From assembly GCA_964444795.1 (NCBI GenBank), contig CAYUIQ010000002.1, positions 49,581 to 113,580 of the forward strand: a DNA stretch of 64,000 bases. The letters run 5' to 3'. The notes under the pieces were generated by a model, which did not search any database, had not been told where the DNA came from, and was given only the letters and a program-made list of their open reading frames with translations. The translations under genes were made by a program, and so were the position numbers. Positions 1-8,520 of this stretch are shown in pieces (the first letter of the stretch is position 1; each line of letters begins with the position of its first letter). This DNA comes from JABMRP01 sp964444795 (GTDB lineage Bacteria > Planctomycetota > Planctomycetia > Pirellulales > Thermoguttaceae).

Positions 1-19
1 AATCGCACCCGAAATCAAA

Positions 20-2164
20 ATGCCCACTCCGCCAACCAGATCCGAAACATTCGTCATCCCCGCCTTGGATTGTCCCAATGAGTTGGCGATGATCCGGCGG
101 GCGTTGGATCCGGTGCCCGGTGTCCGCTCGCTACACGCCGATATGCTCCAGCACACGCTGCGCGTCGAACTCGACCCGGATCAACTCGACACCGACGCGA
201 TCATCGGGGCGATCGGGCGCATCGGTTTCGAGGTCCGCCCACACGAACCGGCCGAGGCCCGCTCGTCGCGGTCGCAATATGCCGGGCCCAAACTCACCAC
301 GCTTTCCGGTGGGGCTCTGCTGCTGATCGCCGCCACGGTTCATATAGCAACCGGCGAAACGTCGATGGCCGTTGCCCTGACTTTGGTGGCATCGACCGTG
401 ATCTCGGGTCTGCCGGTAGCCCAAGCGGCCTGGCGGGCCGTTCGGGCTCGCGCGCTGGAGATGAACGCCCTGATGACCATCGCCGCCATCGGGGCGGTGG
501 GTATCGGCGAGTACTTCGAGGCGGCCACCGCCATGTTCCTCTTCGGCGTGTCGCTCTGGCTGGAATCGCTGAGCATGGACCGCGCGCGCCGGGCCGTGCG
601 GTCGCTGGTGCGGCTGATGCCCACGGTGGCACACCGCATGGTCGACGGCTCAATCGAAGACGTCGACCCGGCCGAGTTGCAGGTCGGCGTCCGGATTGTC
701 GTGCGTCCCGGCGAGCGGATCCCCGTCGACGGGACCGTTGCCACGGGCCGGTCGGCGGTCAACCAGGCGCCGATCACCGGCGAGAGTGTCCCGGTCGAGA
801 AATCGCCGGGCGAGCAGGTGTTTGCCGGAACACTCAACGGCGAGGGATCGCTCGAAGTGGTCGCCCTGTGTACGACCGAGGCCAGCACGTTGGCCCACAT
901 CGGCCGGCTCGTCAAGCAAGCCCGGACGACCCGGTCGCGTACCGAGCGATACGTCGACCGGTTTGCCCGACGCTATACGCCGGCGGTGATCGCCGCAGCG
1001 GTGATCGTCGCACTGGGCGGTCCGCTGGCGGCGGAGTTGGGGATGGCTTGGGCCGCGAACCTCGACGCCGCGGCATGGTTTCATCGCGGGCTCGTGTTGC
1101 TGGTCGTCGCCTGTCCGTGCGCGCTGGTGATTTCCACGCCGGTGACCATCGTCTGTGGGCTGGCTCATGCGGCGCGCCGCGGCATCCTCATCAAAGGCGG
1201 CGAACACCTCGAAAACGCCGGCCGCATCGATGCCATGGCCCTGGACAAGACGGGAACCCTGACCACCGGATCGATTCAGGTCGTGTCGATCGATCCGGTG
1301 GCTGGACACTCGGCCGACGAACTGCTGCAAGTGGCCGCCGCGCTGGAGCAACACAGCGAACACCCGTTGGCCGCGGCAATCGTTTCCGCCGCCGAGGAGC
1401 GCGGGATGCGTCTGCCGGCGGCAACCGGTTTTCTTGCCAAGCGAGGTTTTGGCGTTCAGGCGGAGATCCATGGGGAGACGTTTCTGGTGGGAAGTCGCCG
1501 GATGATCGGTCAACACGTAACTTGGCCCGGCACCGAAACCCTCGATTCGCCCGAGGAAGATCCCACGACCATGGTCTTCGTTGCAACCAACGACGCGCCG
1601 TGGGGAGTGATTCATCTGGCCGATGCGCCGCGCGACGACGCCCAAGATGCTATTGCACAACTTGACTCGCTGGGTATTGCGCCGATGGTCATGCTCACCG
1701 GCGACAGCCGCGCCGTGGCGGACCACATTGCCGGCTTGCTGGGGATCGATCGGGCCGACGCCGAATTGCTGCCCGAGGACAAGGTCGCCCGGGTGCGCGA
1801 ACTGGCCGATCGCTACCCTCAATTGGCCATGGTGGGCGACGGCGTCAACGATGCACCGGCGTTGGCCGCCTCGCGGTTGGGGATCGCCCTGGGGGGCGGA
1901 GCCAGCGATACGGCCATGGAAACGGCCGACGTCGTGATCACCAGTGGGAAACTCGGCCGCCTGATCGAGTTGGTCCGGCTGGGGCGCCGCTGTCGGCGAA
2001 CGCTCGGGCAAAATATCACCCTGGCGCTGTCGCTGAAGGCGGTGGTGGCCGTCGCGGCGGTCGCCGGTCTGGCCTCCCTCTGGATGGCGGTCGCCGCCGA
2101 CGTTGGTGCGAGCCTCTTGGTTATTTTCAACGGCATGCGGCTGACCGTCGCCGGCCGGGAATAA
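20..2164 (+). CDS. Heavy-metal-translocating P-type (CPx) ATPase
   Basis: Inner-membrane pump exporting soft divalent metals (Zn/Cd/Pb type) driven by ATP. The 714-residue protein has an N-terminal HMA-like domain (about 10-75), paired membrane segments from about residue 95, the actuator motif TGES near 252, the metal-site motif CPC at about 365-367 in a membrane helix, the phosphorylated DKTGTLT at about 409 and GDGVNDAP at about 606, so all catalytic parts are intact. The HMA domain reads LDCPNE rather than a full CxxC, so it has one Cys ligand at that position. Length is normal for the Zn/Cd branch. No metal regulator is visible nearby, but the gene starts only 19 bases into the window, so its upstream context is cut off. 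Exact metal preference cannot be decided from sequence. Confidence 0.93.
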   Translation: MPTPPTRSETFVIPALDCPNELAMIRRALDPVPGVRSLHADMLQHTLRVELDPDQLDTDAIIGAIGRIGFEVRPHEPAEARSSRSQYAGPKLTTLSGGALLLIAATVHIATGETSMAVALTLVASTVISGLPVAQAAWRAVRARALEMNALMTIAAIGAVGIGEYFEAATAMFLFGVSLWLESLSMDRARRAVRSLVRLMPTVAHRMVDGSIEDVDPAELQVGVRIVVRPGERIPVDGTVATGRSAVNQAPITGESVPVEKSPGEQVFAGTLNGEGSLEVVALCTTEASTLAHIGRLVKQARTTRSRTERYVDRFARRYTPAVIAAAVIVALGGPLAAELGMAWAANLDAAAWFHRGLVLLVVACPCALVISTPVTIVCGLAHAARRGILIKGGEHLENAGRIDAMALDKTGTLTTGSIQVVSIDPVAGHSADELLQVAAALEQHSEHPLAAAIVSAAEERGMRLPAATGFLAKRGFGVQAEIHGETFLVGSRRMIGQHVTWPGTETLDSPEEDPTTMVFVATNDAPWGVIHLADAPRDDAQDAIAQLDSLGIAPMVMLTGDSRAVADHIAGLLGIDRADAELLPEDKVARVRELADRYPQLAMVGDGVNDAPALAASRLGIALGGGASDTAMETADVVITSGKLGRLIELVRLGRRCRRTLGQNITLALSLKAVVAVAAVAGLASLWMAVAADVGASLLVIFNGMRLTVAGRE

Positions 2165-2371
2165 CGGCGGGCCTCACCCGTGGCGGGGCGGTTCTTTGGC
2201 AATTCCCACAATTTCCTGGAAAACAGTTGCCTTGGCGGTCTCGGGGGATTACGGTAACTCTATGGACGATGGACGGCCGGGTCCGGGCGGCGGCGTGGGG
2301 GCGGACATGTGGCCACATCGAGGCCTGATGGACATAACTGGTTCCTTGTTTCCAAGATGGAGGACAGAAAG

Positions 2372-3463
2372 ATGCGACGAACGGGAGTGTTTCTAGTAAT
2401 GCTGGCCACTATCTGCCTGGTGGTGGGTCAGATGGCGTCGGCGGCTCTGTTGCGAGGCAAGCTTCTCGGGCGGAATCAATGCACGGTCTGTGGCCCGGTC
2501 GAACCGGAACCCGAGGTCTGTACTCCGGTGCAGTGCGATCCGCGGCCCTGCGAGCCGGTCAGTGCCAGCGCGATTGAGGCGCCGCCGGCCGAACCGCCCG
2601 TTGAACCACCGCCTGTTGAACCGCCGCCGGCCGAACCACCCGTTGAACCGCCGCCGGCCGAACCACCCGTTGAACCGCCGCCGGCCGAACCGCCCGTTGA
2701 AGCACCGCCGGCTGAACCGGCCGAGCCTGCCGAACCGGCCGAGCCTGCCGAACCGGCCGAGCCTGCTGAGCCGGCCGAAGAACCTGCTGAACCGGCTGAA
2801 CCTACTGAAGAGCCGGCTGAACCGGCCGAGCCCGCCCTCCCGGGTGCGCCCGTCGAACCGGAACCGGCTGCTCCGGCTGAGCCCGCTGCTCCGGCTGAGC
2901 CCGTCGCTCCGGCCGAACCTGAACCGGCCGCCCCGGCTGAACCTGCTGCTCCGGCCGAACCTGAACCGGCTGCCCCGGCTGAACCCGCTGAGCCGGCTTT
3001 GCCGGCCGCTCCGGCTGAACCCGCTGCTCCGGCCGAACCCGAACCGGCTGCTCCGGCCGAACCCGAACCGGCTGCTCCGGCTGAGTCCGTCGCTCCGGCC
3101 GAACCCGAACCTGCCGCTCCGGCCGAACCGGAACCGGCTGCCCCGGCTCTGCCCGCCGAACCGGTTGCCCCGGCTTTGCCCGCCGAACCGGCTGCTCCGG
3201 CTGAGCCCGCTGCTCCCGCCGCACCCGAACCGGCTGCTCCCGCCGCGCCGGCCGAAGACGATGCCGTCTCCAGCAACGTGCGGACCTGGACCGACAGCAC
3301 CGGCACGTACCAAGTCGTGGGCGAGATGGTCAGTTATCACGACGGCGTCGTGCGGTTGCGCAAAGCCGACGGCCGCTACGTTCGCGTCGACATCACCAAA
3401 CTCAGTGTCGGTGATCGTCTGTTCGTCGAGCAGCGCGTGGCCACCTTGGCGTCGAACCTGTAG
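2372..3463 (+). CDS. Secreted Pro/Glu/Ala-repeat protein with SHD1-like C-terminus
   Basis: A 363-residue exported protein of unknown role. The start at 2372 is chosen because a GGAGGA stands about 6 bases upstream and a clean signal peptide (MRRTGVFLVMLATICLVVGQ, cleaved near ASA) follows; an in-frame upstream ATG at 2309 adds only unrelated residues. A short Cys-containing segment (CTVCGP, CTPVQC, CEP) follows, then about 220 residues of Pro-Ala-Glu repeats: first PAEPPVEPP units, then AEP runs, then AAPAEPEP units. The last 55 residues (RTWTDSTGTYQVVGEMV, LRKADGRYVRV, LSVGDRLFV) resemble the SHD1 domain common in planctomycete exported proteins. The repeat probably acts as an acidic extended linker that holds the SHD1-like domain away from the cell surface; this is inference. 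Confidence 0.75.
   Translation: MRRTGVFLVMLATICLVVGQMASAALLRGKLLGRNQCTVCGPVEPEPEVCTPVQCDPRPCEPVSASAIEAPPAEPPVEPPPVEPPPAEPPVEPPPAEPPVEPPPAEPPVEAPPAEPAEPAEPAEPAEPAEPAEPAEEPAEPAEPTEEPAEPAEPALPGAPVEPEPAAPAEPAAPAEPVAPAEPEPAAPAEPAAPAEPEPAAPAEPAEPALPAAPAEPAAPAEPEPAAPAEPEPAAPAESVAPAEPEPAAPAEPEPAAPALPAEPVAPALPAEPAAPAEPAAPAAPEPAAPAAPAEDDAVSSNVRTWTDSTGTYQVVGEMVSYHDGVVRLRKADGRYVRVDITKLSVGDRLFVEQRVATLASNL
2581..3260 (+). repeat. In-frame low-complexity repeat encoding PAEPPVEPP / AAPAEPEP
   Basis: Coding tandem repeat inside the secreted Pro/Glu/Ala protein. The first part has roughly four copies of a 27-base unit (9 residues, PAEPPVEPP); later parts are 6- to 24-base units (AEP, AAPAEPEP). Near-identical units are likely to expand or contract by slippage, so length may vary between strains. 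Confidence 0.9.
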
Positions 3464-3484
3464 AACCTTGAGACACGTTTTTCC

Positions 3485-3522
3485 AACTCCGGTGTCGCCT
3501 TTGCGGCGCGCCGGAGTTTTTT
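3485..3522 (+). terminator. Intrinsic terminator of the repeat-protein gene
   Basis: Stem AACTCCGG (3485-3492) pairs with CCGGAGTT (3511-3518), followed by a run of T. It sits about 20 bases after the stop codon. Confidence 0.8.
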
Positions 3523-3713
3523 CGTGGTTGCCCCCTCTCTCGGGTTCGTGGTTTTCGCTGGATCCAACCGATTCGCGACCCCACCCGCTTGACAAGAGGG
3601 CTCCGGCCGGATAAACCCAGGGGAGAATGGAAGTCCCCCCCTGCGGTGTCGGGCGACGCCCGCTGGTGGCAAGCGAGATTCGATTTCCACGCAAATCTTC
3701 GCCAAGGAGCCTC

Positions 3714-4781
3714 ATGATGATCCTCGCGGCTGACCAAAACGACCCTACCCAAGTGATTACGATTGTCGTGATTCTTGGCGTTGTCATTTTTCTTCTGGTG
3801 CTGGTGGCGATTTTTGCCCGCTATTTTCGCTTCTGGATCCAGTCGAAAACGACCGGGGCGGGGATCGGCATGATCGATCTGTTGGGTATGAGCTTCCGCA
3901 AGGTGAGCCCCGCGGTGATTCTTCGCGCCAAGATCATGGCCGTCCAGGCGGGAATCGGCAGCAACGAAGGGATTAGCACCAGGGCACTGGAGGCCCACTT
4001 TCTTGCCGGCGGCAATGTACCGCTGGTGATTCGGGCGATTATCGCGGCCCGGAAGGCGAAGATCGTCGAACTCTCCTTCAAACAGGCGGCGGCCATCGAT
4101 CTAGCCGGTCGAAATGTGCTCGAGGCCGTGCAAACCAGCGTCTACCCCAAGGTCATCGACTGCCCGGCTCGAAGTTCCGGCCGCTTGACTCTCGACGGCG
4201 TGGCCAAGAACGGAATCCAGCTCAAGGTCAAAGCGCGGGTGACCGTTCGAGCGAACCTCGCGCAGCTTATCGGCGGGGCCACCGAAGAGACGATTATCGC
4301 GCGGGTTGGCGAAGGCATCGTCAGTGCCATCGGCTCGGCCGAGGATCATGGGGAAGTGCTGGAAAACCCCGACCGCATTACCGAGACCGTGTTGGCCCGG
4401 CGGCTCGACTCCCAAACCGCCTTCGAGATCGTTTCCATCGATATCGCCGACGTCGACGTGGGCGACAACATTGGTGCCCGGCTGCAGGCCGACCAGGCGG
4501 AGGCCGACATGCGGGGCGCCCGGGCCAAGGCCGAAGGCCGTCGGGCGATGGCCGTGGCCGAGGAACAGGAGAGGATTGCCGAGATCGAGCAGAACCGGGC
4601 GAAGGTGGTCGAGGCCGAAGCCGAGGTTCCCAAGGCCATTTCCCAGGCGTTTCGCGAGGGAACCCTGGGCATCATCGATTACTACAAATTGCAGAATATC
4701 CAGGCCGATACGGACATGCGGACTTCGATTTCCAAGACCGGCACGAGTAGCGGCGCCGGCAAGGGAGGAACGGCAGCATGA
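3714..4781 (+). CDS. floA: Flotillin-like protein FloA (UPF0365)
   Basis: Membrane scaffold protein of the bacterial flotillin/SPFH group, which organises functional membrane microdomains. The start at 3714 has AAGGAG about 8 bases upstream and gives 355 residues, typical of FloA (about 330). A single N-terminal membrane segment (about residues 10-35) is followed by the SPFH-like body (motifs IGMIDLLGM, GVAKNGIQLKVKARVTVRAN, LDSQTAFEIVSIDIADVDVG) and a C-terminal Ala/Glu-rich coiled coil (QADQAEADMRGARAKAEGRR onward) used for oligomerisation. The stop overlaps the next gene's ATG by four bases (ATGA), so the two are translationally coupled. Upstream, 3523-3713 holds no other gene. Assignment is secure from motif order. 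Confidence 0.93.
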   Translation: MMILAADQNDPTQVITIVVILGVVIFLLVLVAIFARYFRFWIQSKTTGAGIGMIDLLGMSFRKVSPAVILRAKIMAVQAGIGSNEGISTRALEAHFLAGGNVPLVIRAIIAARKAKIVELSFKQAAAIDLAGRNVLEAVQTSVYPKVIDCPARSSGRLTLDGVAKNGIQLKVKARVTVRANLAQLIGGATEETIIARVGEGIVSAIGSAEDHGEVLENPDRITETVLARRLDSQTAFEIVSIDIADVDVGDNIGARLQADQAEADMRGARAKAEGRRAMAVAEEQERIAEIEQNRAKVVEAEAEVPKAISQAFREGTLGIIDYYKLQNIQADTDMRTSISKTGTSSGAGKGGTAA

Positions 4782-5467
4782 ACTCGTCCTTTCCGGTTCT
4801 TTTCGCCCTCGGTGGAGAACTGATCGGGTTGGCGTTTATTATCTTCTTCGTGCTCGGCCCGATCCTCAAGCAGGCGTTTGGCGCGGTCGCCGAGGCGGAA
4901 AAGAAGGGCGCCCGGCCGCGGCGACCCGTTCCCCCCAACATGCGCGCCGGGCAACCCAAACCGCCCGGCCCAGGGGCCGGACAGGGCGACCCGTTGGGCG
5001 ACGAGATCGGGGAGTTTCTTCGCAAGGCGTCTGGACAGCGTGCCGCTGGCCCCCCGCGCCGCCCTCCGCGCCCTCAGCCCGCGCCGCAACCCCCCGAAGC
5101 GGAGTTGGTCCTCATGGATCGGCAGGAGAGCGTTTCCGAGCACGTGCGCTCGCACGTGGCCGATCCAGTCCGCACCGATCTGGATGAATCGCAGTTTTCC
5201 AGCAGGTCCGCCCAACTTGGCGCCCAAGTCGGCCAGTCCGACGAGCGGCTCGAAGAGCGCCTGCACGACAAATTCGATCACCAACTCGGCGCATTGGATG
5301 TCGGGTCGGGTGGCGTGAACGCGGTGGAGACCGGCGAGGCGGCCGTCTTGAGCGAGGTGCCCCCCGCCGCGGCCGCCGGCCTGTCGGCCTTGCTGGGTAG
5401 CCGGGCTCGCCTCCGCCAGGCCATCATTCTCCACGAAATCATGCAGCGCCCCGAAAATCGCTGGTAG
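4778..5467 (+). CDS. Hypothetical single-pass membrane protein coupled to floA
   Basis: A 229-residue protein not recognised as a named family. It starts with a hydrophobic membrane segment (about 5-30, GGELIGLAFIIFFVLGPILK), then a basic, Pro/Gly/Arg-rich disordered stretch (about 40-105), and a more ordered hydrophilic C-terminal half (about 106-229) with two short Ala-rich helices near the end. The ATG lies inside the last codons of floA (ATGA overlap), so stoichiometric synthesis with FloA is likely. In many planctomycetes and Bacillus, a membrane partner (NfeD-type) sits beside a flotillin gene; this protein lacks an obvious NfeD OB-fold, so partner status is inferred only from context. 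Confidence 0.7.
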   Translation: MNSSFPVLFALGGELIGLAFIIFFVLGPILKQAFGAVAEAEKKGARPRRPVPPNMRAGQPKPPGPGAGQGDPLGDEIGEFLRKASGQRAAGPPRRPPRPQPAPQPPEAELVLMDRQESVSEHVRSHVADPVRTDLDESQFSSRSAQLGAQVGQSDERLEERLHDKFDHQLGALDVGSGGVNAVETGEAAVLSEVPPAAAAGLSALLGSRARLRQAIILHEIMQRPENRW

Positions 5468-5489
5468 CGCAACGCAAGAAAGCAAACGC

Positions 5490-6407
5490 ATGGATGTAAG
5501 GATCGCCGTCCCGGGTGAAACACGCATCGGCTGGATCGGAACCGGCGTGATGGGCTCCAGCATGTGTGGGCATCTGCTGGGGGCCGGATTCTCCGCCACC
5601 GTCTTCAACCGCACCGCCGAGAAGGCCCAGCCGCTGTTGGACCGAGGCGTTCAATGGGCCGAAAGTCCCCGAGCCGTGGCCGAAGCTTCGGATGTCGTCT
5701 TTACCATCGTCGGCTACCCGGCCGACGTGCGAAGCGTCGTGCTGGGCGACGACGGCGTACTGGCCGGTTGCGCGGCGGGCAACATCCTCGTCGACATGAC
5801 GACCAGCGAACCGTCGCTGGCCGTGGAAATCGCCGAAGCGGCCGGTGCGATTGGCGCATACAGCGTCGATGCGCCCGTCTCCGGCGGCGACGTCGGCGCC
5901 CGCGAGGCCCGGTTGTCGATCATGATCGGCGGCGACGCAGCGGTCGTTGGCGCACTGGACCCGTGTTGGCAAGCGATGGGCAAGACGATCGTCCATCAGG
6001 GCGGTCCCGGCGCGGGGCAACACACCAAAATGGTCAACCAGGTGCTCATCGCCACCAACATGATCGGCGTCTGCGAAGCGCTGCTCTACGGGCACAAGGC
6101 CGGGCTCGATCTGGAGACGGTGATGCAGTCGGTCGCCTCCGGCGCCGCGGGAAGCTGGTCGTTGTCGAACCTGGGGCCCCGGATCATTGCCAACAACTTC
6201 GACCCCGGTTTTTTCGTCGAACACTTCATCAAGGACATGGGCATCGCCTTGGAGGAATCGCGTCGGATGGGTCTTTCGATGCCCGGTCTGGCTCTTGCCC
6301 ATCAACTCTACCTGGCCCTGGCGTCCCAAGGCCACGGCCGCGACGGCACCCACGCTTTGGAACTCGCCCTGGCGGGGCTGGCGGGGATCGATTGGAAGAA
6401 GCGGTAA
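5490..6407 (+). CDS. 3-hydroxyisobutyrate dehydrogenase-family NAD(P)-dependent oxidoreductase
   Basis: Cytoplasmic beta-hydroxyacid dehydrogenase of 305 residues, the normal length for the family (3-hydroxyisobutyrate dehydrogenase, tartronate semialdehyde reductase GarR and relatives). The N-terminal Rossmann fold shows IGWIGTGVMG (GxGxxG near residues 13-22). The substrate motif DAPVSGGDVGAREA follows at about 130, and the catalytic Lys is K180 in HTKMVNQ. The C-terminal helical dimerisation domain includes FVEHFIKDMGIALEES. It begins 22 bases after the previous gene and may be cotranscribed. The substrate (3-hydroxyisobutyrate, tartronate semialdehyde or succinic semialdehyde) cannot be chosen from sequence. 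Confidence 0.88.
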   Translation: MDVRIAVPGETRIGWIGTGVMGSSMCGHLLGAGFSATVFNRTAEKAQPLLDRGVQWAESPRAVAEASDVVFTIVGYPADVRSVVLGDDGVLAGCAAGNILVDMTTSEPSLAVEIAEAAGAIGAYSVDAPVSGGDVGAREARLSIMIGGDAAVVGALDPCWQAMGKTIVHQGGPGAGQHTKMVNQVLIATNMIGVCEALLYGHKAGLDLETVMQSVASGAAGSWSLSNLGPRIIANNFDPGFFVEHFIKDMGIALEESRRMGLSMPGLALAHQLYLALASQGHGRDGTHALELALAGLAGIDWKKR

Positions 6408-6413
6408 GTAGCA

Positions 6414-6430
6414 GGCACACGCCGTGTGCC
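6414..6430. repeat. Short palindromic intergenic repeat
   Basis: Perfect palindrome GGCACAC-GCC-GTGTGCC directly after the dehydrogenase stop codon. It lacks a T tract, so it is more likely a dispersed palindromic repeat than a terminator. Confidence 0.55.
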
Positions 6431-6598
6431 GTCCGCCATCGTACCAGGTTTCCGGTCGGAGGCGACCGGGCTAACACGATCGCCGCCGTATCTCGTCATC
6501 GGCGTGACAGGTTGTTAGCTCCATCGCCTGCAACGGGAACGGTTTTGCCGGGCTACTGTACGGAAGGCCCTCACCCCGGCCCTTGTGGGAGACGAACT

Positions 6599-8386
6599 AT
6601 GAACGCCGGAATTCGTGTCATCACCACGCTCGTGCTGGCCGTGTCGTCGACTTGTGTTGGCGTCCGCGCGGACGAATCGCAGGTCGCACAACTTACCTCC
6701 CGCCATCGAGCGGGGCAGACGTTGCTGACCTGGCGGGAAGTTGATCCGCCGATTACGTCGGATGCGATCTCGGTGGGCGAACTGCGGAAAGTGCGGAAAG
6801 AGTCGGGCAATGCGAAGAAGGTCCGCTATCGGATCTACCGTAGCGACCGTCCGATCACCTCACTGGACGACCTTCGGCCGATCGCCGAGGTCCGCCCGCT
6901 CTCTTGTTGGAATGCCAATTACTACGGTGCGCATGCCAAACCGGAAGATCCGGCGTTGCGCTACGTGGTCGACGACGGCCGGCCTCCCGTGGCGCCGGGG
7001 ACCGGTATCCATGCCCACAATCCCGAAAAACCGGGCCGCGCCTACTACGCGGTGACCGTCTCGATCGACGGCACCGAGAACACGGCGGTCGGCCCGCCGA
7101 ACGCGTTGTCCAAGCCGACCGAAGAAACGGTCGGCCCGGGCGCTCCCGTCTTGCAGCGGATCGAGAAACCCGAACGGTTCCAGTACGTCAGCGGTCCGAC
7201 GCTGCACTACTTCGTCCGCTGGGAATCGCCGCCGAGGTGCAACGTCTCGGGCAAGCCGTTTGACTACGTCGTGGCCGTACCGCCCGAGCTTGCCAAACCG
7301 GCGCCGGTGGGCATCCACTTGCACTGCTGGGGCGGCAGCCTCAACGGCGGCTATGGCTGGTGGTACAACGCCGAGAAGGGGCATCTGCTGTTGGCCTCGA
7401 ACCAGATCCCCTACGACTGGTGGACCGGCTATCACGAACTCTACGGCAAAGGGCCCCGGGAGCAAGAGCTGTGGCGGCGAGGCGTCGTGCGGCCGTACTC
7501 GCAGCGCCGCATGTTGGCCTTTCTCGATTGGATGGCCACCCGATGGGACATCGATCCGGCCCGAACCCACGTGGCCGGCAGCTCGATGGGCGGTTCCGGG
7601 TCGCCGATGCTGGCGATTCGATTTCCCGACCGCATCGCCTGGTCGGTCTCTTGGGTCGGCATCCACAACCCGGCCCAATCGCCCCATTTCAAAGGGTCCT
7701 ACGAAGGGGTCTACGGCAAGGAAGCATGGGGCGTGAAATTCGAGGACGGCACGTCGGTTTGGGATCACTACAACGACGCCCATTATCTCCGCGCCCACCG
7801 GCGGGCGGAGATCGGCCTGATCACCTTTTCCAACGGCAAGAATGACGGGGCCATTGGTTGGCCGCAGGCGGTCGATTTCTATCGCGCCCTGCAAGAGACC
7901 CACCGCCCGCACGTGTTCGTCTGGGGACAGTCGGGTCACGGTCAACGAGCCCGGATGCCCGTTTCGCTGGGCGAGCGCGTCTTGCCAATCGACGTTCGCA
8001 TCGACCAAACGCTGCCCGCCTTTGCCGGCTGCACTCTCGACGACGACCCGGGCAAAGGCGATCCGAGCGACGGCGACTCCGAAGGCCAGGTAAACCTCTA
8101 CCTGGCCTGGGATACCGAGGACATCGTCGACCGAGCCGACCGCTGGGAGATGACCGTGCGGCTCATCGAAAAGGCGCCCCGCGACGAATGCCAGGTCGAT
8201 CTCACCCCGCGCCGGTGTCAGCAGTTCAAGCTCACGCCGGGCCAAAAAATCCACTGGTCCAACACGGCTGGCAGGGGGAGCAAGCCGCTGGAATCGGGCG
8301 AGGCCACCGCCGACCGCTGGGGATTGGTCACGCTCGGAGGAATCCGCGTGAGCAAGGCAGGCAACCGGATTCGGATTGAGAAGTGA
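6599..8386 (+). CDS. Secreted alpha/beta-hydrolase (esterase-like) with N-terminal beta domain
   Basis: A 595-residue exported hydrolase, unnamed. The start at 6599 gives a signal peptide (MNAGIRVITTLVLAVSSTCV, cleaved after about 24). Residues 25-190 look like an all-beta, fibronectin-III-like module (TLLTWREVDP, YRIYRSDRPI, AYYAVTVSIDG). The catalytic domain (about 225-480) has the nucleophile elbow AGSSMGGSG, a candidate acid in GKNDGAIGW and a candidate His in GQSGHGQ, giving a plausible Ser-Asp-His triad. A C-terminal beta segment (about 490-595) closes the protein. Substrate is unknown; export and fold suggest acetyl/feruloyl-esterase-like action on complex glycans. The same reading frame stays open upstream to 5564, but that part overlaps the dehydrogenase gene and is not coding. 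Confidence 0.72.
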   Translation: MNAGIRVITTLVLAVSSTCVGVRADESQVAQLTSRHRAGQTLLTWREVDPPITSDAISVGELRKVRKESGNAKKVRYRIYRSDRPITSLDDLRPIAEVRPLSCWNANYYGAHAKPEDPALRYVVDDGRPPVAPGTGIHAHNPEKPGRAYYAVTVSIDGTENTAVGPPNALSKPTEETVGPGAPVLQRIEKPERFQYVSGPTLHYFVRWESPPRCNVSGKPFDYVVAVPPELAKPAPVGIHLHCWGGSLNGGYGWWYNAEKGHLLLASNQIPYDWWTGYHELYGKGPREQELWRRGVVRPYSQRRMLAFLDWMATRWDIDPARTHVAGSSMGGSGSPMLAIRFPDRIAWSVSWVGIHNPAQSPHFKGSYEGVYGKEAWGVKFEDGTSVWDHYNDAHYLRAHRRAEIGLITFSNGKNDGAIGWPQAVDFYRALQETHRPHVFVWGQSGHGQRARMPVSLGERVLPIDVRIDQTLPAFAGCTLDDDPGKGDPSDGDSEGQVNLYLAWDTEDIVDRADRWEMTVRLIEKAPRDECQVDLTPRRCQQFKLTPGQKIHWSNTAGRGSKPLESGEATADRWGLVTLGGIRVSKAGNRIRIEK

Positions 8387-8403
8387 GAATTATCCACATT
8401 CGG

Positions 8404-8504
8404 GGGTGCCTGGGGTCGGACTGCGAGGAACGAGCAGGGAGCCCCCAGATCGTGTCCAACTGGGGGCTCGTCGCTCGTTCCTCGCAACTCGACCCCAGGC
8501 ACCC
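8404..8504. repeat. Long hairpin between convergent genes
   Basis: Two 45-base arms (8404-8448 and 8460-8504) form a near-perfect inverted repeat with an 11-base loop; outer bases read GGGTGCCTGGGGTCG and inner bases GGAGCCCCCAG. It fills most of the 134-base gap between the hydrolase and argG, which point at each other. It could stop transcription from both sides, but without T tracts it is better seen as a palindromic element. Confidence 0.8.
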
Positions 8505-8520
8505 GGAGTGGCCTGCTACT

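Noticed and set aside
2605..3260. CRISPR-like regular repeats
   Set aside because: Units are in frame, without unique spacers, and encode the repeat protein.
2476..3306. 276-codon Gly/Ala/Ser-rich frame on the minus strand
   Set aside because: Antisense to the Pro/Glu/Ala repeats; produced by codon bias and lacks any start signal.
5564..6598. 345-codon open extension before the secreted hydrolase
   Set aside because: It lies over the dehydrogenase gene; the hydrolase has a proper signal peptide at 6599.
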